DNA of 64,000 bases from Niabella sp. (GTDB lineage: Bacteria; Bacteroidota; Bacteroidia; Chitinophagales; Chitinophagaceae): contig JAPUDO010000119.1 of the NCBI GenBank assembly GCA_027493055.1, positions 62,001-126,000 of the forward strand, given 5' to 3'. Of the stretch, positions 53,716 to 62,121 are shown one piece after another. A program made the position numbers and the translations under genes. A model generated the notes under the pieces. It was given only the letters and a program-made list of their open reading frames with translations. It was not told the origin of the DNA and searched no databases. Numbering within the stretch: the stretch's first letter is position 1; the number at the start of each line of letters is the position of its first letter.

Positions 53716-54075
53716 ATGAGATTACTACAAATGATCGCTCTGAGAAAGCCCGAAGCCTGGGGTATTTATTTCATGATATTATTGTGTAGCATCAGCTTTT
53801 TAGCTACTTTGTTATACAACGGGTATGTTCAATGGCTGGATACAATACTGTTAATTGCGGTTTGTGTGCCGTTTATTTTCAAAAACAAAACCGTTCATAT
53901 TCTTTTTGGAACGCTTTATGTACTTTGCGGATGTTTAATTGGACTTTCCTGTCTTAAATTCCACATAACTCTTGCTCATAAACAGCCCGCCACAGATTTC
54001 ATTATGGGCTATCTGCTGGCTGCAGGTGTTATATTTAGCGGATTATTAATACTTTATCCTAAAGTAAAAATATAA
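53716..54075 (+). CDS. small membrane protein of unknown function
   Basis: A 119-residue protein with four predicted helices: AWGIYFMILLCSISFLATLL, WLDTILLIAVCVPFIF, VHILFGTLYVLCGCLIGLSC and DFIMGYLLAAGVIFSGLLIL. No charged or catalytic signature is visible inside the helices. A basic end (YPKVKI) suggests the C-terminus is cytosolic. I do not recognise the family. The porin gene follows after about 100 bases on the same strand but is probably separately transcribed. Confidence 0.6.
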   Translation: MRLLQMIALRKPEAWGIYFMILLCSISFLATLLYNGYVQWLDTILLIAVCVPFIFKNKTVHILFGTLYVLCGCLIGLSCLKFHITLAHKQPATDFIMGYLLAAGVIFSGLLILYPKVKI

Positions 54076-54177
54076 AAGGACTGTGGTTTATTGTTTGGAT
54101 GCTAAATTTGCCTCTGCTACATAAAAACATAGCGCTCAAAAGTCTAAAATCTGGCTTTCTTTCATTTCTTTACCACA

Positions 54178-55434
54178 ATGACCCTTTACAAAAAATCAGT
54201 TTTATCCCTTATCCTATTAACGGGCTCGTTTGCTTACGCGCAGGGCCCAACAAAAGAGGATAGTCTTGCTAAAGAAAAAACCACTGTAGCATTTAACGAT
54301 AAAGGCCTGCAATTCAGGAAAGGTGATCATTTCCTGATGACTTTTCGTTTCAGGACCCAGCTGAGAGCGGCCTATTTAAGTAGGCTGGACGACGAGAAAG
54401 CTGTGGGCTTTGAAGCGCAGGTACGGAGAATGAGGCTGCGTTTTGAAGGCTATTTAATTTCTCCGAAACTGGAATATAAGCTGCAGCTGGGCTTTGCCAA
54501 CAGGGATATGGACCTGGAAAGCGGCGCTCCTCAAATTGTAAGAGATGCCGTTTTTTATTACAAGCCAGGCAAACAGTGGTCATTCGGCTTCGGACAAACC
54601 AAGCTACCAGGCAACAGGGAGCGTGTGAACTCGTCTGGCGAATTACAAATGCCTGATCGCTCCATTGCCAACAACCGTTTTACCGTAGACCGCGATTTTG
54701 GGGTTTTTATTGATAAGGATTTTGAGATCAAAAACCATGTTGTACAATTAAGAACCGCCATATCATCAGGTGATGGGCGCGGGCAGCTGGCCACTGTTAA
54801 AGGTCTTGCCTATACGGGCCGTATTGAGTATATGCCTTTGGGATATTTCAAAAATAAGGGCGATTATTTTGAGGGGGATCTTGATTTTGAAGAAACACCG
54901 AAATTATCTTTTGGATTTACCTATAGCAAGAATTTTAAAGCCAACCGTACGGGCGGGCAGTTAGGCAAACCTATGGTAAGCGCTTATGATGATGAGGAAG
55001 AGCTACTGGCTAATATCCGGACTATTATGGCGGATGCCGTTCTGAAATACCAGGGATGGGCTTTTTTAGGTGAATATTACGACCGGAAAGTTGATGCTTT
55101 TTCGGTTGCTGATTTCAGTACACGGCCCGATGACAAGCTAATCTTTCTGAAAATGCCGGCGGGCATTGCTGTTAACCTGCAAGGCAGTAAGCTGGTAACC
55201 AGGAAAGACGAAATCAGCGTAAGGTACACTCATATTACCCCTCATGCAGCACTCCTGCCTTACCAGTATAAACTCAGGACAAAAGCCATTGGTTATTCTC
55301 ATTATTTCAATAAACATAAATTTAAACTGCAGGGATATATAGGCCTCGACGACCGTATGGGAAGGTCGGAAGAGCTGGACGATCCGTTTGAAAACCGCTT
55401 AACCTGCATGTTCCAGGTTGAGATAGGGATTTAG
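54178..55434 (+). CDS. phosphate-selective porin O/P family protein
   Basis: A 418-residue outer-membrane protein with a signal peptide (LSLILLTGSFAYAQ, cleaved near 21). The mature sequence has LQFRKGDHFLMTFRFRTQLR and QVRRMRLRFEGYLISPKLEY, followed by KLQLGFANRDMD and WSFGFGQTKLPGNRERVNSS, the pattern of OprP/OprO-type porins. Later alternating strands end in RLTCMFQVEIGI. In Pseudomonas these form trimeric channels for phosphate or polyphosphate; substrate choice here is not known. No phosphate-transport genes are adjacent. Confidence 0.82.
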   Translation: MTLYKKSVLSLILLTGSFAYAQGPTKEDSLAKEKTTVAFNDKGLQFRKGDHFLMTFRFRTQLRAAYLSRLDDEKAVGFEAQVRRMRLRFEGYLISPKLEYKLQLGFANRDMDLESGAPQIVRDAVFYYKPGKQWSFGFGQTKLPGNRERVNSSGELQMPDRSIANNRFTVDRDFGVFIDKDFEIKNHVVQLRTAISSGDGRGQLATVKGLAYTGRIEYMPLGYFKNKGDYFEGDLDFEETPKLSFGFTYSKNFKANRTGGQLGKPMVSAYDDEEELLANIRTIMADAVLKYQGWAFLGEYYDRKVDAFSVADFSTRPDDKLIFLKMPAGIAVNLQGSKLVTRKDEISVRYTHITPHAALLPYQYKLRTKAIGYSHYFNKHKFKLQGYIGLDDRMGRSEELDDPFENRLTCMFQVEIGI

Positions 55435-55491
55435 TAATATAGCATTCAATGCCAATCAAACTTTTAAACCTGTAAATTGTTTATTTCAAAT

Positions 55492-56229
55492 ATGAAACTC
55501 GACATACTGGCAATAGGCGTTCACCCCGATGATGTGGAATTAGGCTGCGCCGGCACTTTACTAAAGGAAATTCAGAACGGCAAAAAAGCGGGGATCATTG
55601 ATCTCACACAGGGAGAGCTGGGCACCCGCGGCACAGTAGCAACCCGGTATGCCGAAGCCGCCGAAGCCGCCCGGATATTGGGCGTATCCGTACGTGAAAA
55701 CCTGAAAATGAGGGATGGGTTCTTTAAAAATGATGAAGCGCATCAGTTGCTGCTTATCAGGGCTATACGCAAATACCAGCCCGATATTATCCTAGGAAAT
55801 GTGCTTACAGACCGCCATCCTGATCACGGACGTGCCGGCAATCTGATCAATGATGCCTGTTTTCTTTCGGGACTGGCCAAAATAGAAACAAAAGACGACC
55901 AGGGCAATCCCCAGGAAAAATGGCGCCCCCGGTATTTTTTGCAATATATGCAGGATTGGTACCACGAACCGCAATTACTGATAGACGTAAGCGATGTAAC
56001 TGATACTAAAATGAAAGCTATTGAGGCTTATGCCACCCAGTTCCATACCAGTGAAACTGAGGCCGGAGGCCCTCAAACCTATATTTCAACCCCTGAATTT
56101 AAGGAAAGTCTTTTGGCAAGGATGAGGATGATGGGTAAACGTATAGGTGTAAAATACGCCGAAGCTTATCTTACCCAAAAGCATATCGGGCTCAGTAATC
56201 TTGACGCGCTTATTTTACAGGAAACCTGA
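55492..56229 (+). CDS. bshB1: bacillithiol biosynthesis deacetylase BshB1
   Basis: A PIG-L/LmbE-type zinc deacetylase of 245 residues that removes acetyl from GlcNAc-malate in bacillithiol synthesis. The start is MKLDILAIGVHPDDVELGCA at 55492; a TTG frame five codons upstream adds FISN and is less likely. Motifs: HPDDVELGCAGTLL (zinc ligands His, Asp, Asp), DLTQGELGTRGT, LKMRDGFF, and DRHPDHGRAGNLI (third zinc ligand). The closing IGVKYAEAYLTQK is typical of BshB1. The other bsh genes are not in the window. A desaturase gene follows about 90 bases later with its own promoter. Confidence 0.93.
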   Translation: MKLDILAIGVHPDDVELGCAGTLLKEIQNGKKAGIIDLTQGELGTRGTVATRYAEAAEAARILGVSVRENLKMRDGFFKNDEAHQLLLIRAIRKYQPDIILGNVLTDRHPDHGRAGNLINDACFLSGLAKIETKDDQGNPQEKWRPRYFLQYMQDWYHEPQLLIDVSDVTDTKMKAIEAYATQFHTSETEAGGPQTYISTPEFKESLLARMRMMGKRIGVKYAEAYLTQKHIGLSNLDALILQET

Positions 56230-56278
56230 TTACAGGGGATTTTGCATTTTTTTACCTTATAGACAGCCATAAAATAAT

Positions 56279-56286
56279 TACCTTTG
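56279..56286 (+). promoter_or_regulatory. -7 promoter element of the desaturase gene
   Basis: TACCTTTG is an exact TAnnTTTG match ending 35 bases before the ATG at 56322. A TTTTG near 56250 is about 25 bases upstream, somewhat further than the ideal spacing. Confidence 0.5.
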
Positions 56287-56321
56287 CACACTTTATATCA
56301 CTAAGAAACAATTTTTCATTA

Positions 56322-57404
56322 ATGTCAATACCCAAGTTTGCCACACCACCTCCCCCATCCTTCCATACGGTTTTAAAAACGCGTGTCAATGATTATTTCA
56401 GAGAACGGGGTAAACCAAGCACCGGCAATTTAAGGCTATATTCAAAAGCATTGTTCCTGGCGGTAGGTTTTATAGCATTATATGTACATCTTGTTTTCTT
56501 TACGCCACCGGCAGGCTGGGCTATTTTTGAGTGCCTGTTACTAAGCCTGTTTACATCAGCCATTGGCTTTAATATTATGCATGATGGCGCTCATGGCAGC
56601 TTCAGCAGCAAACCCTGGGTAAATACTATAGCAGCTTCGTCTCTTAACTTTTTAGGAGCCAACACTTTTATGTGGAAAATGAAGCACAATGTTATACACC
56701 ATGCTTATACCAATATTGATGGCGTTGATGATGACCTGGATGCCAAACCCTTTTTGAGGCTTTGCGAAACACAGAAATACTATAAATTCCACAGGTACCA
56801 GCATTTCTATTTCTGGATCACTTATTCGCTGCTGTATCTTTTCTGGATTTTCTTTTCTGACTACAAGAAATATTTTACCCGGAAAGTGGGTGATATTCCA
56901 TTAAAGAAAATGACTGTTAAAGATCAGATATCGTTCTGGGGCTTTAAAATCTTACACATCGTACTATTTGTGGTTATCCCTATTATAACAGTTGGCGTTG
57001 GTCCCTGGGCCATTGGGTTTACAGTGTATGCACTGTTTGCCGGCTTTGTGTTGAGCATTGTATTTCAGCTGGCACACACAGTAGAAGATACAGAGTTTCC
57101 TGTGCCTAATGAGCAAACCAATAAAATAGATAATGAATGGGCTATTCACCAGCTAAAAACCACTGCTAATTTTGCTACTAAAAGCAGGCTGGCCTGCTGG
57201 TTTATGGGTGGCCTGAATTTCCAGGTAGAGCATCACCTGTTCCCTAAAATTTCTCATATTCACTACCCCCGTATCAATAAGATCATAAAAGATACCTGTA
57301 AAGAGTTTGGAGTAGGTTATATAGAATATGGCAGGTTGAAAGATGCTGTTGCGTCTCATGTCTCCTACCTGAAACAACTCAGCAATCCTGCTTACAGCCA
57401 TTAA
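56322..57404 (+). CDS. membrane fatty acid desaturase
   Basis: A 360-residue di-iron desaturase of the inner membrane (linoleoyl-CoA or acyl-lipid type) that introduces a double bond into a fatty acyl chain, usually for membrane fluidity. The three histidine boxes are present: MHDGAHGSF, HNVIHHAYTN and FQVEHHLFPKISHIHYP. Four or so hydrophobic helices surround them (ALFLAVGFIALYVHLVFF, YSLLYLFWIFF, ILHIVLFVVIPIITVGVG, AIGFTVYALFAGFVLSIVF). A near relative of delta-6/front-end type enzymes without a cytochrome b5 domain. Electron donors are not seen nearby. Confidence 0.9.
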   Translation: MSIPKFATPPPPSFHTVLKTRVNDYFRERGKPSTGNLRLYSKALFLAVGFIALYVHLVFFTPPAGWAIFECLLLSLFTSAIGFNIMHDGAHGSFSSKPWVNTIAASSLNFLGANTFMWKMKHNVIHHAYTNIDGVDDDLDAKPFLRLCETQKYYKFHRYQHFYFWITYSLLYLFWIFFSDYKKYFTRKVGDIPLKKMTVKDQISFWGFKILHIVLFVVIPIITVGVGPWAIGFTVYALFAGFVLSIVFQLAHTVEDTEFPVPNEQTNKIDNEWAIHQLKTTANFATKSRLACWFMGGLNFQVEHHLFPKISHIHYPRINKIIKDTCKEFGVGYIEYGRLKDAVASHVSYLKQLSNPAYSH

Positions 57405-57439
57405 AAAATCGAACTCAAAATTTATATTAAGAAATTGTA

Positions 57440-57505
57440 TCAAAGCCACGGAGGATAAGAAGACACGAGGTACTGACGCTTTATGCCTTCTTATCCTTGT
57501 AGCCG
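57440..57505. repeat. repeat words downstream of the GxxExxY gene
   Basis: CAAAGCCACGGAGGATAAGA (57441) and TTCTTATCCTTGTAGCCG (57489) frame a 10-bp inverted repeat, GGATAAGAAG (57453-57462) and CTTCTTATCC (57487-57496). On the strand of the gene they read GGCTACAAGGATAAGAAGGC, a relative of the words upstream of the same gene. Confidence 0.55.
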
Positions 57506-57509
57506 TTAT

Positions 57510-57900
57510 TTAATTTCTAAATCTTTTTATTCCATTTTTAATAAGTGACACATTGAAATTAATGAGATAACCCAGGTTCAATCCTGTAAGTTTTAAATGG
57601 CTGATAATTTGGGCGGCCCAAACCGGATTCACTATTTCAACGGCTTTCAGTTCGCAAATAACTTTATCATTTACCAGCAAATCTAATCTCAATCCTTCGT
57701 TGAATTGTATTCCGTCATAAACAATAGCAATATCTATTTGGCGTTTAACGTCAAATCCTGCTTTTCTTAGTTCGTGTGCCATACATATCTCATACACTTT
57801 TTCCAATAAGCCAGGATCAAGCTTTATGAATTTTGCATGCGAAATTTACAACAACGGTTCCTATATACTCTTCTTCGGCGGAAAGTGCTTTATATTCCAT
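57510..57900 (-). pseudogene. GxxExxY protein, frameshifted after 27 codons
   Basis: The minus-strand ATG at 57900 reads MEYKALSAEEEYIGTVVVNF and ACKIHKA, the normal start of GxxExxY proteins, then meets TGA at 57818. The next frame continues DPGLLEKVYEICMAHELRKA, RLDLLVNDKVICELKAVE and LGYLINFNVSLIKNGIKR to the stop at 57510, the rest of the family pattern. Normally KALGPGLLEKVYE is continuous, so about two bases have been lost near 57818-57821. GxxExxY proteins have a PD-(D/E)XK-like fold (the D-x-x-V ... ELK residues are present) and no known function. They are often flanked, as here, by CACTAAG/CACAAAG-type repeats. Confidence 0.8.
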
Positions 57901-57910
57901 AAGTTTTAAT

Positions 57911-57985
57911 TTTGCTACTAAGATTCTAAGATACTAAGTTCTTTTCCTTTGTGGCTTAGTGCCTTCGTAGCAAGTTTTTTTATCC
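57911..57985. repeat. repeat words upstream of the GxxExxY gene
   Basis: On the strand of the gene the stretch reads GCTACGAAGGCACTAAGCCA, CAAAGGAAAAGAACTTAG, then TATCTTAGAATCTTAGTAGC. The CACTAAG and CACAAAGG words are a common companion of GxxExxY genes in several phyla, in my recollection. They lie between the gene and the GH53 gene's 3' end; no other gene is seen to 58053. Confidence 0.55.
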
Positions 57986-58053
57986 CTTTTGACAGCCTGT
58001 TTTTACGTATTGAAAAAGATAACCCGTATCAAAACTCAGGAAGTACGTCCTGC

Positions 58054-59109
58054 TCATTTAGCTAAAAAGGCATCCATAGCTTTTGTAGGCCTTCCGTCGT
58101 CTCTCCATGCGCTTAAAGGATACTGGCTCCAGCTCCTGGCGCCTTGTGGTTCCCAATATATCACACCCAAACCTTTTTTTGCCGGCACGGCTTTTACCTT
58201 TTTCATTACCGCGACCAGCATATCATACGTATTTTGCTCACGGGTATCTTCCCCGCCCACTTCAACCACCATAACTTCTTTGCCATACCTGGCAACCATA
58301 TCATCCAGGTTATTTCCCAGGTCGTTTATTGATAAGGTATAATCTGGCTTGCCTTCCAGCCACCAGGGGTAGTACGACATACCAATCACATCGAACCGCA
58401 CATTATTTTTTACAGCATTATCAAACCACCAGCGAAAACGTGGGTTGTTGTTACCCTGGTCCACATGCAATATTACTTTAGCTGCAGGAGCAACCGCCTT
58501 TACGGCATCATGTCCTGCATTCAGCAATTGCGCCAGTTGCGGCCAGTTATCAGTACTGCCTTCCGGCAAAAGCATTCCTCCCGGAATTTCGTTTCCTACC
58601 TGTACCCATACAGGCACAACATTCACATTTTTTAACTGCGTCATTACATCAAACGTATAGTTATACAGCGCTTTTTTCAGATCCTCAAAATTCAGGTTCA
58701 CCCATGCTGCAGGTTTTTGTTGCTTGCCCGGGTCGGCCCATGTATCACTGTAATGAAAATTGAGCATTACTTTCATTCCGTGCTGTTTTGCACGTATAGC
58801 CATTGCTACTGTTTCAGCCGCGCTGCAATGCCCGTTAATTCTGTGGTCAGACGGGTTGACCCAGGTTCTTAGCCGGATGGTATTAATACCATGATCTTTC
58901 AGGATCTTAAAGCAATCTTCGGCAGCTCCATTATCGTTATAAAACTTATAACCTGTTGCCTCCATTTGGGGCAGCCAGCTGATGTCAGCTCCTTTTACAA
59001 ATTCCGTGTCCGCTCCAGGTAAAGTTGTTGTTATATTTCTTTTGCTGCCACAGCTGGTATTTGTTGCAAAAACAGCTATGAACAGAAAGCTAATCCATAA
59101 TTTCTTCAT
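58054..59109 (-). CDS. GH53 endo-beta-1,4-galactanase lipoprotein
   Basis: A 351-residue glycoside hydrolase family 53 enzyme, which cleaves beta-1,4-galactan side chains of pectin. The signal peptide ends in a lipobox-like NTSC with Cys20, so it is probably a surface or periplasmic lipoprotein. Family motifs: KGADISWLPQMEATGYKF, HGINTIRLRTWVNP, VMLNFHYSDTWADPGKQQ-KPAAW, the acid/base VQVGNEIPGGMLLPEG (Glu174), DVIGMSYYPWW and the nucleophile VMVVEVGGED (Glu283). The C-terminal GVIYWEPQGARSWSQYP is also typical. Neighbours include a broken GxxExxY gene and aquaporin; a SusC/D pair is not in the window. Confidence 0.92.
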   Translation of the reverse strand: MKKLWISFLFIAVFATNTSCGSKRNITTTLPGADTEFVKGADISWLPQMEATGYKFYNDNGAAEDCFKILKDHGINTIRLRTWVNPSDHRINGHCSAAETVAMAIRAKQHGMKVMLNFHYSDTWADPGKQQKPAAWVNLNFEDLKKALYNYTFDVMTQLKNVNVVPVWVQVGNEIPGGMLLPEGSTDNWPQLAQLLNAGHDAVKAVAPAAKVILHVDQGNNNPRFRWWFDNAVKNNVRFDVIGMSYYPWWLEGKPDYTLSINDLGNNLDDMVARYGKEVMVVEVGGEDTREQNTYDMLVAVMKKVKAVPAKKGLGVIYWEPQGARSWSQYPLSAWRDDGRPTKAMDAFLAK

Positions 59110-59177
59110 TACTCAAATATTTAACACAATAAATATCATTTCAACATTTATTATTCCGGTTATGACTGCTATAAAAC

Positions 59178-59216
59178 AAAAGGGACTGCCTGTGCTTTAC
59201 AAGCGGCCCCTTTTTA
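59178..59216 (-). terminator. probable terminator of the aquaporin gene
   Basis: AAAAGGGACTGCC and GGCCCCTTTTT are imperfect complements around a loop of about 12 bases. A and T stretches on both sides give U-rich ends in both directions. It lies about 20 bases past the aquaporin stop. Confidence 0.5.
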
Positions 59217-59236
59217 TATGATAAAAGCTTGTTTTG

Positions 59237-59947
59237 TTAACTTGCTTTATCTGATTTCTCAATCAGGCTGTTCCAGACAACTGCACTTAGTATGGCTCCC
59301 AAAATTGGCGCTACTATAAATAACCAAACCTGCGAAAGGGTTTCTCCGCCAACCAATACAGCAGGCCCTATGCTCCTGGCAGGATTAACAGATACACCTG
59401 TTATGGGGATACCTACAATATGGATCAATACCAGGCTTAATCCAATACTTAACCCTGCAAAGCCCCCGTTAATATTTTTAGTAGATGTTGAGCCAAATAT
59501 CACCAGCAGAAAAATAAATGTGAATACAACCTCTGCAATCAGTCCGCTTGTCAGGCTATATTTCTGAGGGGAAAGCTCGCCATAACCATTTTGTCCCAGG
59601 CCGCCAGCATAGTCGGCCTTTCCCGAAGCTATAAGATATAAAATACCGGCTCCTATAAGACCGCCTATGATCTGTGCTACGATGTAATACGCCGCCTCAC
59701 CAGCCTTCATGCGCCCTGCCAATACCATTCCTATGGATATAGCCGGATTAATATGACATCCTGAAATATGTCCTATGGCATAGGCCATAGCCACAACGCT
59801 AAGTCCAAATGCAAAAGCTATACCTAACAGTCCAACCCCGGTTGTTCCATCGGCGCCGGCAATTACAGCGCTTCCGCAGCCCATAAGTACCAATACCATT
59901 GTGCCAATCATTTCGGCAATAAATTTTGAAGTTGTTGTTGCTTTCAT
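59237..59947 (-). CDS. aqpZ: aquaporin (AqpZ-like)
   Basis: A 236-residue MIP-family channel with six membrane helices and both half-helix motifs, GCHINPAISIGMV and VSVNPARSIGP, so Asn-Pro-Ala is intact in both. I start at the ATG at 59947 (MKATTTSKFIAEMIGTM); the frame from 60001 adds a Cys- and His-containing stretch that does not fit the family and lies across the probable CTACATTTA promoter stretch (about 59971-59979). The second NPA is followed by R, and histidine is not obvious at the selectivity filter, so water versus glycerol preference is left open. A water channel is the simplest reading. Confidence 0.88.
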   Translation of the reverse strand: MKATTTSKFIAEMIGTMVLVLMGCGSAVIAGADGTTGVGLLGIAFAFGLSVVAMAYAIGHISGCHINPAISIGMVLAGRMKAGEAAYYIVAQIIGGLIGAGILYLIASGKADYAGGLGQNGYGELSPQKYSLTSGLIAEVVFTFIFLLVIFGSTSTKNINGGFAGLSIGLSLVLIHIVGIPITGVSVNPARSIGPAVLVGGETLSQVWLFIVAPILGAILSAVVWNSLIEKSDKAS

Positions 59948-60119
59948 TTTTATAGTTTTGTTTATACATCTAAATGTAGCACAAAAAGCTAAATGGCTCA
60001 ATTATAATTATTTCCCCGTTCAGCAATTGGATATAAAAAAACATAAGAGCTATTTATCAGCTGGAAAGGAAAAATACACTTTCTTTGAGCTTACAGATAT
60101 AGAAGATATTTATTGAAAC

Positions 60120-61271
60120 ATGGAATTAAATACTAACGGTGCTGTGTATCCCGACTCAAAGCGCCATTATGAGATATTAGACGGGCTGCGTGGGGTAGCA
60201 GCTGCTGTAGTGGTTATTTTCCATCTCTTAGAGGCTTTTTCAGGAGGGGACCATCATAAACAGATGATCAATCACGGTTACCTGGCGGTGGATTTCTTTT
60301 TCCTTCTTTCGGGTTTTGTAATAGGTTATGCCTATGATGACCGATGGGGGAAAATGACCTTAAAAGCTTTTTTTAAGCGCCGGTTCATCAGGCTTCATCC
60401 CATGATTATAATGGGTATGATTATTGGCGCTATAGGTTTTTACTTTAGCGCATCTCCAATCCTGTTCCCGGGCGTGAGCACCACGCCTGTCTGGAAGCTG
60501 CTTATCATCATGCTAATCGGGTTTACGCTTATTCCCATACCCAAATCAATGGATATCCGCGGCTGGCAGGAGATGCACCCGCTTGATGGACCAGCCTGGT
60601 CTCTCTTCTTTGAATATATTGCCAATATCCTGTATGCATTTTGGTTGCGAAAGCTTTCGAGCAGGGCTTTAGCTATTATTGTTTTGCTGGCTGGCGCCGC
60701 ATTGATTCACCTGGGCGTAACCAGCCCTAAAGGCGATGTGATAGGTGGCTGGTCAATCGATCCCGAGCAATTGCACATCGGCTTTGTTCGCCTGCTATTT
60801 CCTTTTACCGGAGGACTGTTGCTTTCGCGTATAAGCAAACCGGGTAATATTAAAAATGCCTTTTTATGGTGCAGCTTACTGATCATAGGGGTTCTTTCAT
60901 TTCCAAGAATAGGAGGCCACGAGCATTTATGGGCAAACGGGCTATATGATTCGCTGTCCATTATCCTGCTCTTCCCGCTTATTGTTTATATGGGCGCCAG
61001 CGGCAGGATACAGGGTAAAGTACTGTCTTCCGTTTGCAAATTCTTCGGTGACATTTCTTATCCCTTATACATTACGCATTACCCGCTGATTTATATTTTT
61101 ACGGCCTGGGTAGTGGACAATAATATTCCATTGGCTGAAGCCTGGCCTACAGGACTATTAACGTTTTTTGCGTCCATTGCTATAGCCTACGGATCTCTGA
61201 GGCTGTACGACATACCTGTACGCAAATGGCTGACGGCGAGATTTATGCGCAAGTCAGATAGAACTGTTTAA
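60120..61271 (+). CDS. acyltransferase family 3 membrane protein (OafA-like)
   Basis: A 383-residue integral membrane acyltransferase of the Acyl_transf_3 family, which O-acetylates or otherwise acylates surface carbohydrates. The N-terminus has YEILDGLRGVAAAVVVIFHL with the conserved R and H, then HGYLAVDFFFLLSGFVIGY and FFKRRFIRLHPM (R-x-x-R). About ten helices follow, with a WSLFFEYIANILYAFWL segment and the closing GDISYPLYITHYPLIYIFTAW. The glycan it modifies is not known. It is divergent from aquaporin and about 170 bases away, so it has its own promoter. Confidence 0.88.
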   Translation: MELNTNGAVYPDSKRHYEILDGLRGVAAAVVVIFHLLEAFSGGDHHKQMINHGYLAVDFFFLLSGFVIGYAYDDRWGKMTLKAFFKRRFIRLHPMIIMGMIIGAIGFYFSASPILFPGVSTTPVWKLLIIMLIGFTLIPIPKSMDIRGWQEMHPLDGPAWSLFFEYIANILYAFWLRKLSSRALAIIVLLAGAALIHLGVTSPKGDVIGGWSIDPEQLHIGFVRLLFPFTGGLLLSRISKPGNIKNAFLWCSLLIIGVLSFPRIGGHEHLWANGLYDSLSIILLFPLIVYMGASGRIQGKVLSSVCKFFGDISYPLYITHYPLIYIFTAWVVDNNIPLAEAWPTGLLTFFASIAIAYGSLRLYDIPVRKWLTARFMRKSDRTV

Positions 61272-61516
61272 GCCTAAACAATTACATAATATTGGCAGGT
61301 CATAAGACCTGGGCCAAAAACGTAACCGAATTCATCCATTAACGTTTTCGATGTGTATTCTCTCAATTAAAAAAAACATATCCGTACACATTTTTGAGGA
61401 TGCGTACATTAAAGTATGTAGTTGAACATGGGTTTTCCCTTTTTTAAGGGCCTTTACTGTGGAGGATATCGTCCCGATTTTCGGGAGAACCGAGGACCTC
61501 TTGCATGCCATGATTT
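61272..61516. other. gene-free gap between the acyltransferase and a gene remnant
   Basis: A weak GGTCATAAGACC hairpin (61301) and TACATTAAAGTATGTA (61408) are the only visible structures. A frame entering from about 61431 with GPLACHDL before a stop may be part of the following decayed oxidoreductase. I see no intact gene, terminator or promoter. Confidence 0.4.
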
Positions 61517-61635
61517 ATGAATCACTGCAAAGAGCTAAATTTTGAGGTTGTTGCCGTTTCCGATATCTGGAAATTACGCCGAGAAGAGGACGCAGCCAGG
61601 TGGAAAGAAAAAATGAAAAATGATGAGAAGGCTTT
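61517..61635 (+). pseudogene. fragment of a Gfo/Idh/MocA-type oxidoreductase
   Basis: The frame CKELNFEVVAVSDIWKLRRE and AARWKEKM resembles the first Rossmann-fold strands of Gfo/Idh/MocA sugar oxidoreductases (normally about 400 residues). The start of the domain and everything after about residue 35 are missing; the frame then reads random sequence. It abuts a DUF1080 remnant. Identification rests on about 35 residues and is tentative. Confidence 0.45.
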
Positions 61636-61871
61636 CATGCTGCAAATGAATTTATCAAATCCGGGGCTACGCACCCTATTGGGGAATGGAACACCGGCAA
61701 AGTAATTGTTTACCCGAATAACCATGTAGAGCATTCGTTAAACGGGAAAAAGGTACTTGAATATGAATGCAAATCTCCCGGGTTCCGGAACTGGTTAAGA
61801 TCAGCAAGTACAAAGGGCGGCAGAATTTTGGAGAAGCCGATAAAGCAGCTAAAGCATATCTTCATTCCTAA
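61626..61871 (+). pseudogene. C-terminal remnant of a DUF1080 (keto-disaccharide hydrolase) protein, frameshifted
   Basis: One frame reads ANEFIKSGATHPIGEWNTGK and VIVYPNNHVEHSLNGKKVLE, then YECKSPGF, the conserved GEWN...NHVEHxLNG core of the DUF1080 (3-keto-disaccharide hydrolase) domain. After about 61784 the match continues in another frame as ELVKISKYKGRQNFGEADK to a TAA at 61869. Adding one G to the GG at 61787-61788 gives SPGFRELVKISKYK. The N-terminal two-thirds of the gene is missing and two stops lie just upstream. A strong terminator follows at 61882, showing this was once a real gene end. These genes usually go with Gfo/Idh/MocA oxidoreductases in Bacteroidota. Confidence 0.7.
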
Positions 61872-61881
61872 GAAATAATCC

Positions 61882-61915
61882 AACATCCGATGCACATGAG
61901 CATCGGATGTTTTTG
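61882..61915 (+). terminator. strong intrinsic terminator after the DUF1080 remnant
   Basis: CATCCGATGC (61884-61893) and GCATCGGATG (61900-61909) form a perfect 10-bp stem with a six-base loop and are followed by TTTTT. It starts 12 bases past the remnant's stop codon. Confidence 0.88.
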
Positions 61916-62011
61916 TGTTTACTTTTTTCCCGATAATCCGGTTGCATGTTTACAAATTTACTTAGTCCTGTGTCTGATTTACATTCCACCCCGCCCATAT
62001 GACCCGAAGCA

Positions 62012-62025
62012 TGTAAATATTTACA
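62012..62025. promoter_or_regulatory. 14-bp perfect palindrome ahead of the glycosidase gene
   Basis: TGTAAATATTTACA is a perfect palindrome 97 bases before the ATG at 62122, with a partial relative TGTTTACAAATTTAC at 61949. It could be an operator for a dimeric regulator or a promoter-region sequence. The TAGATTTAC at 62089 is a near match to the -7 consensus. Confidence 0.4.
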
Positions 62026-62121
62026 ACGGAAAAATCAAAAAGGATAAAAATAAGCTCCTTTTTTACCACAGACAGTCAACGTACATGCCTAGATTTACAA
62101 ATTAAAACGATACCACTTTTT

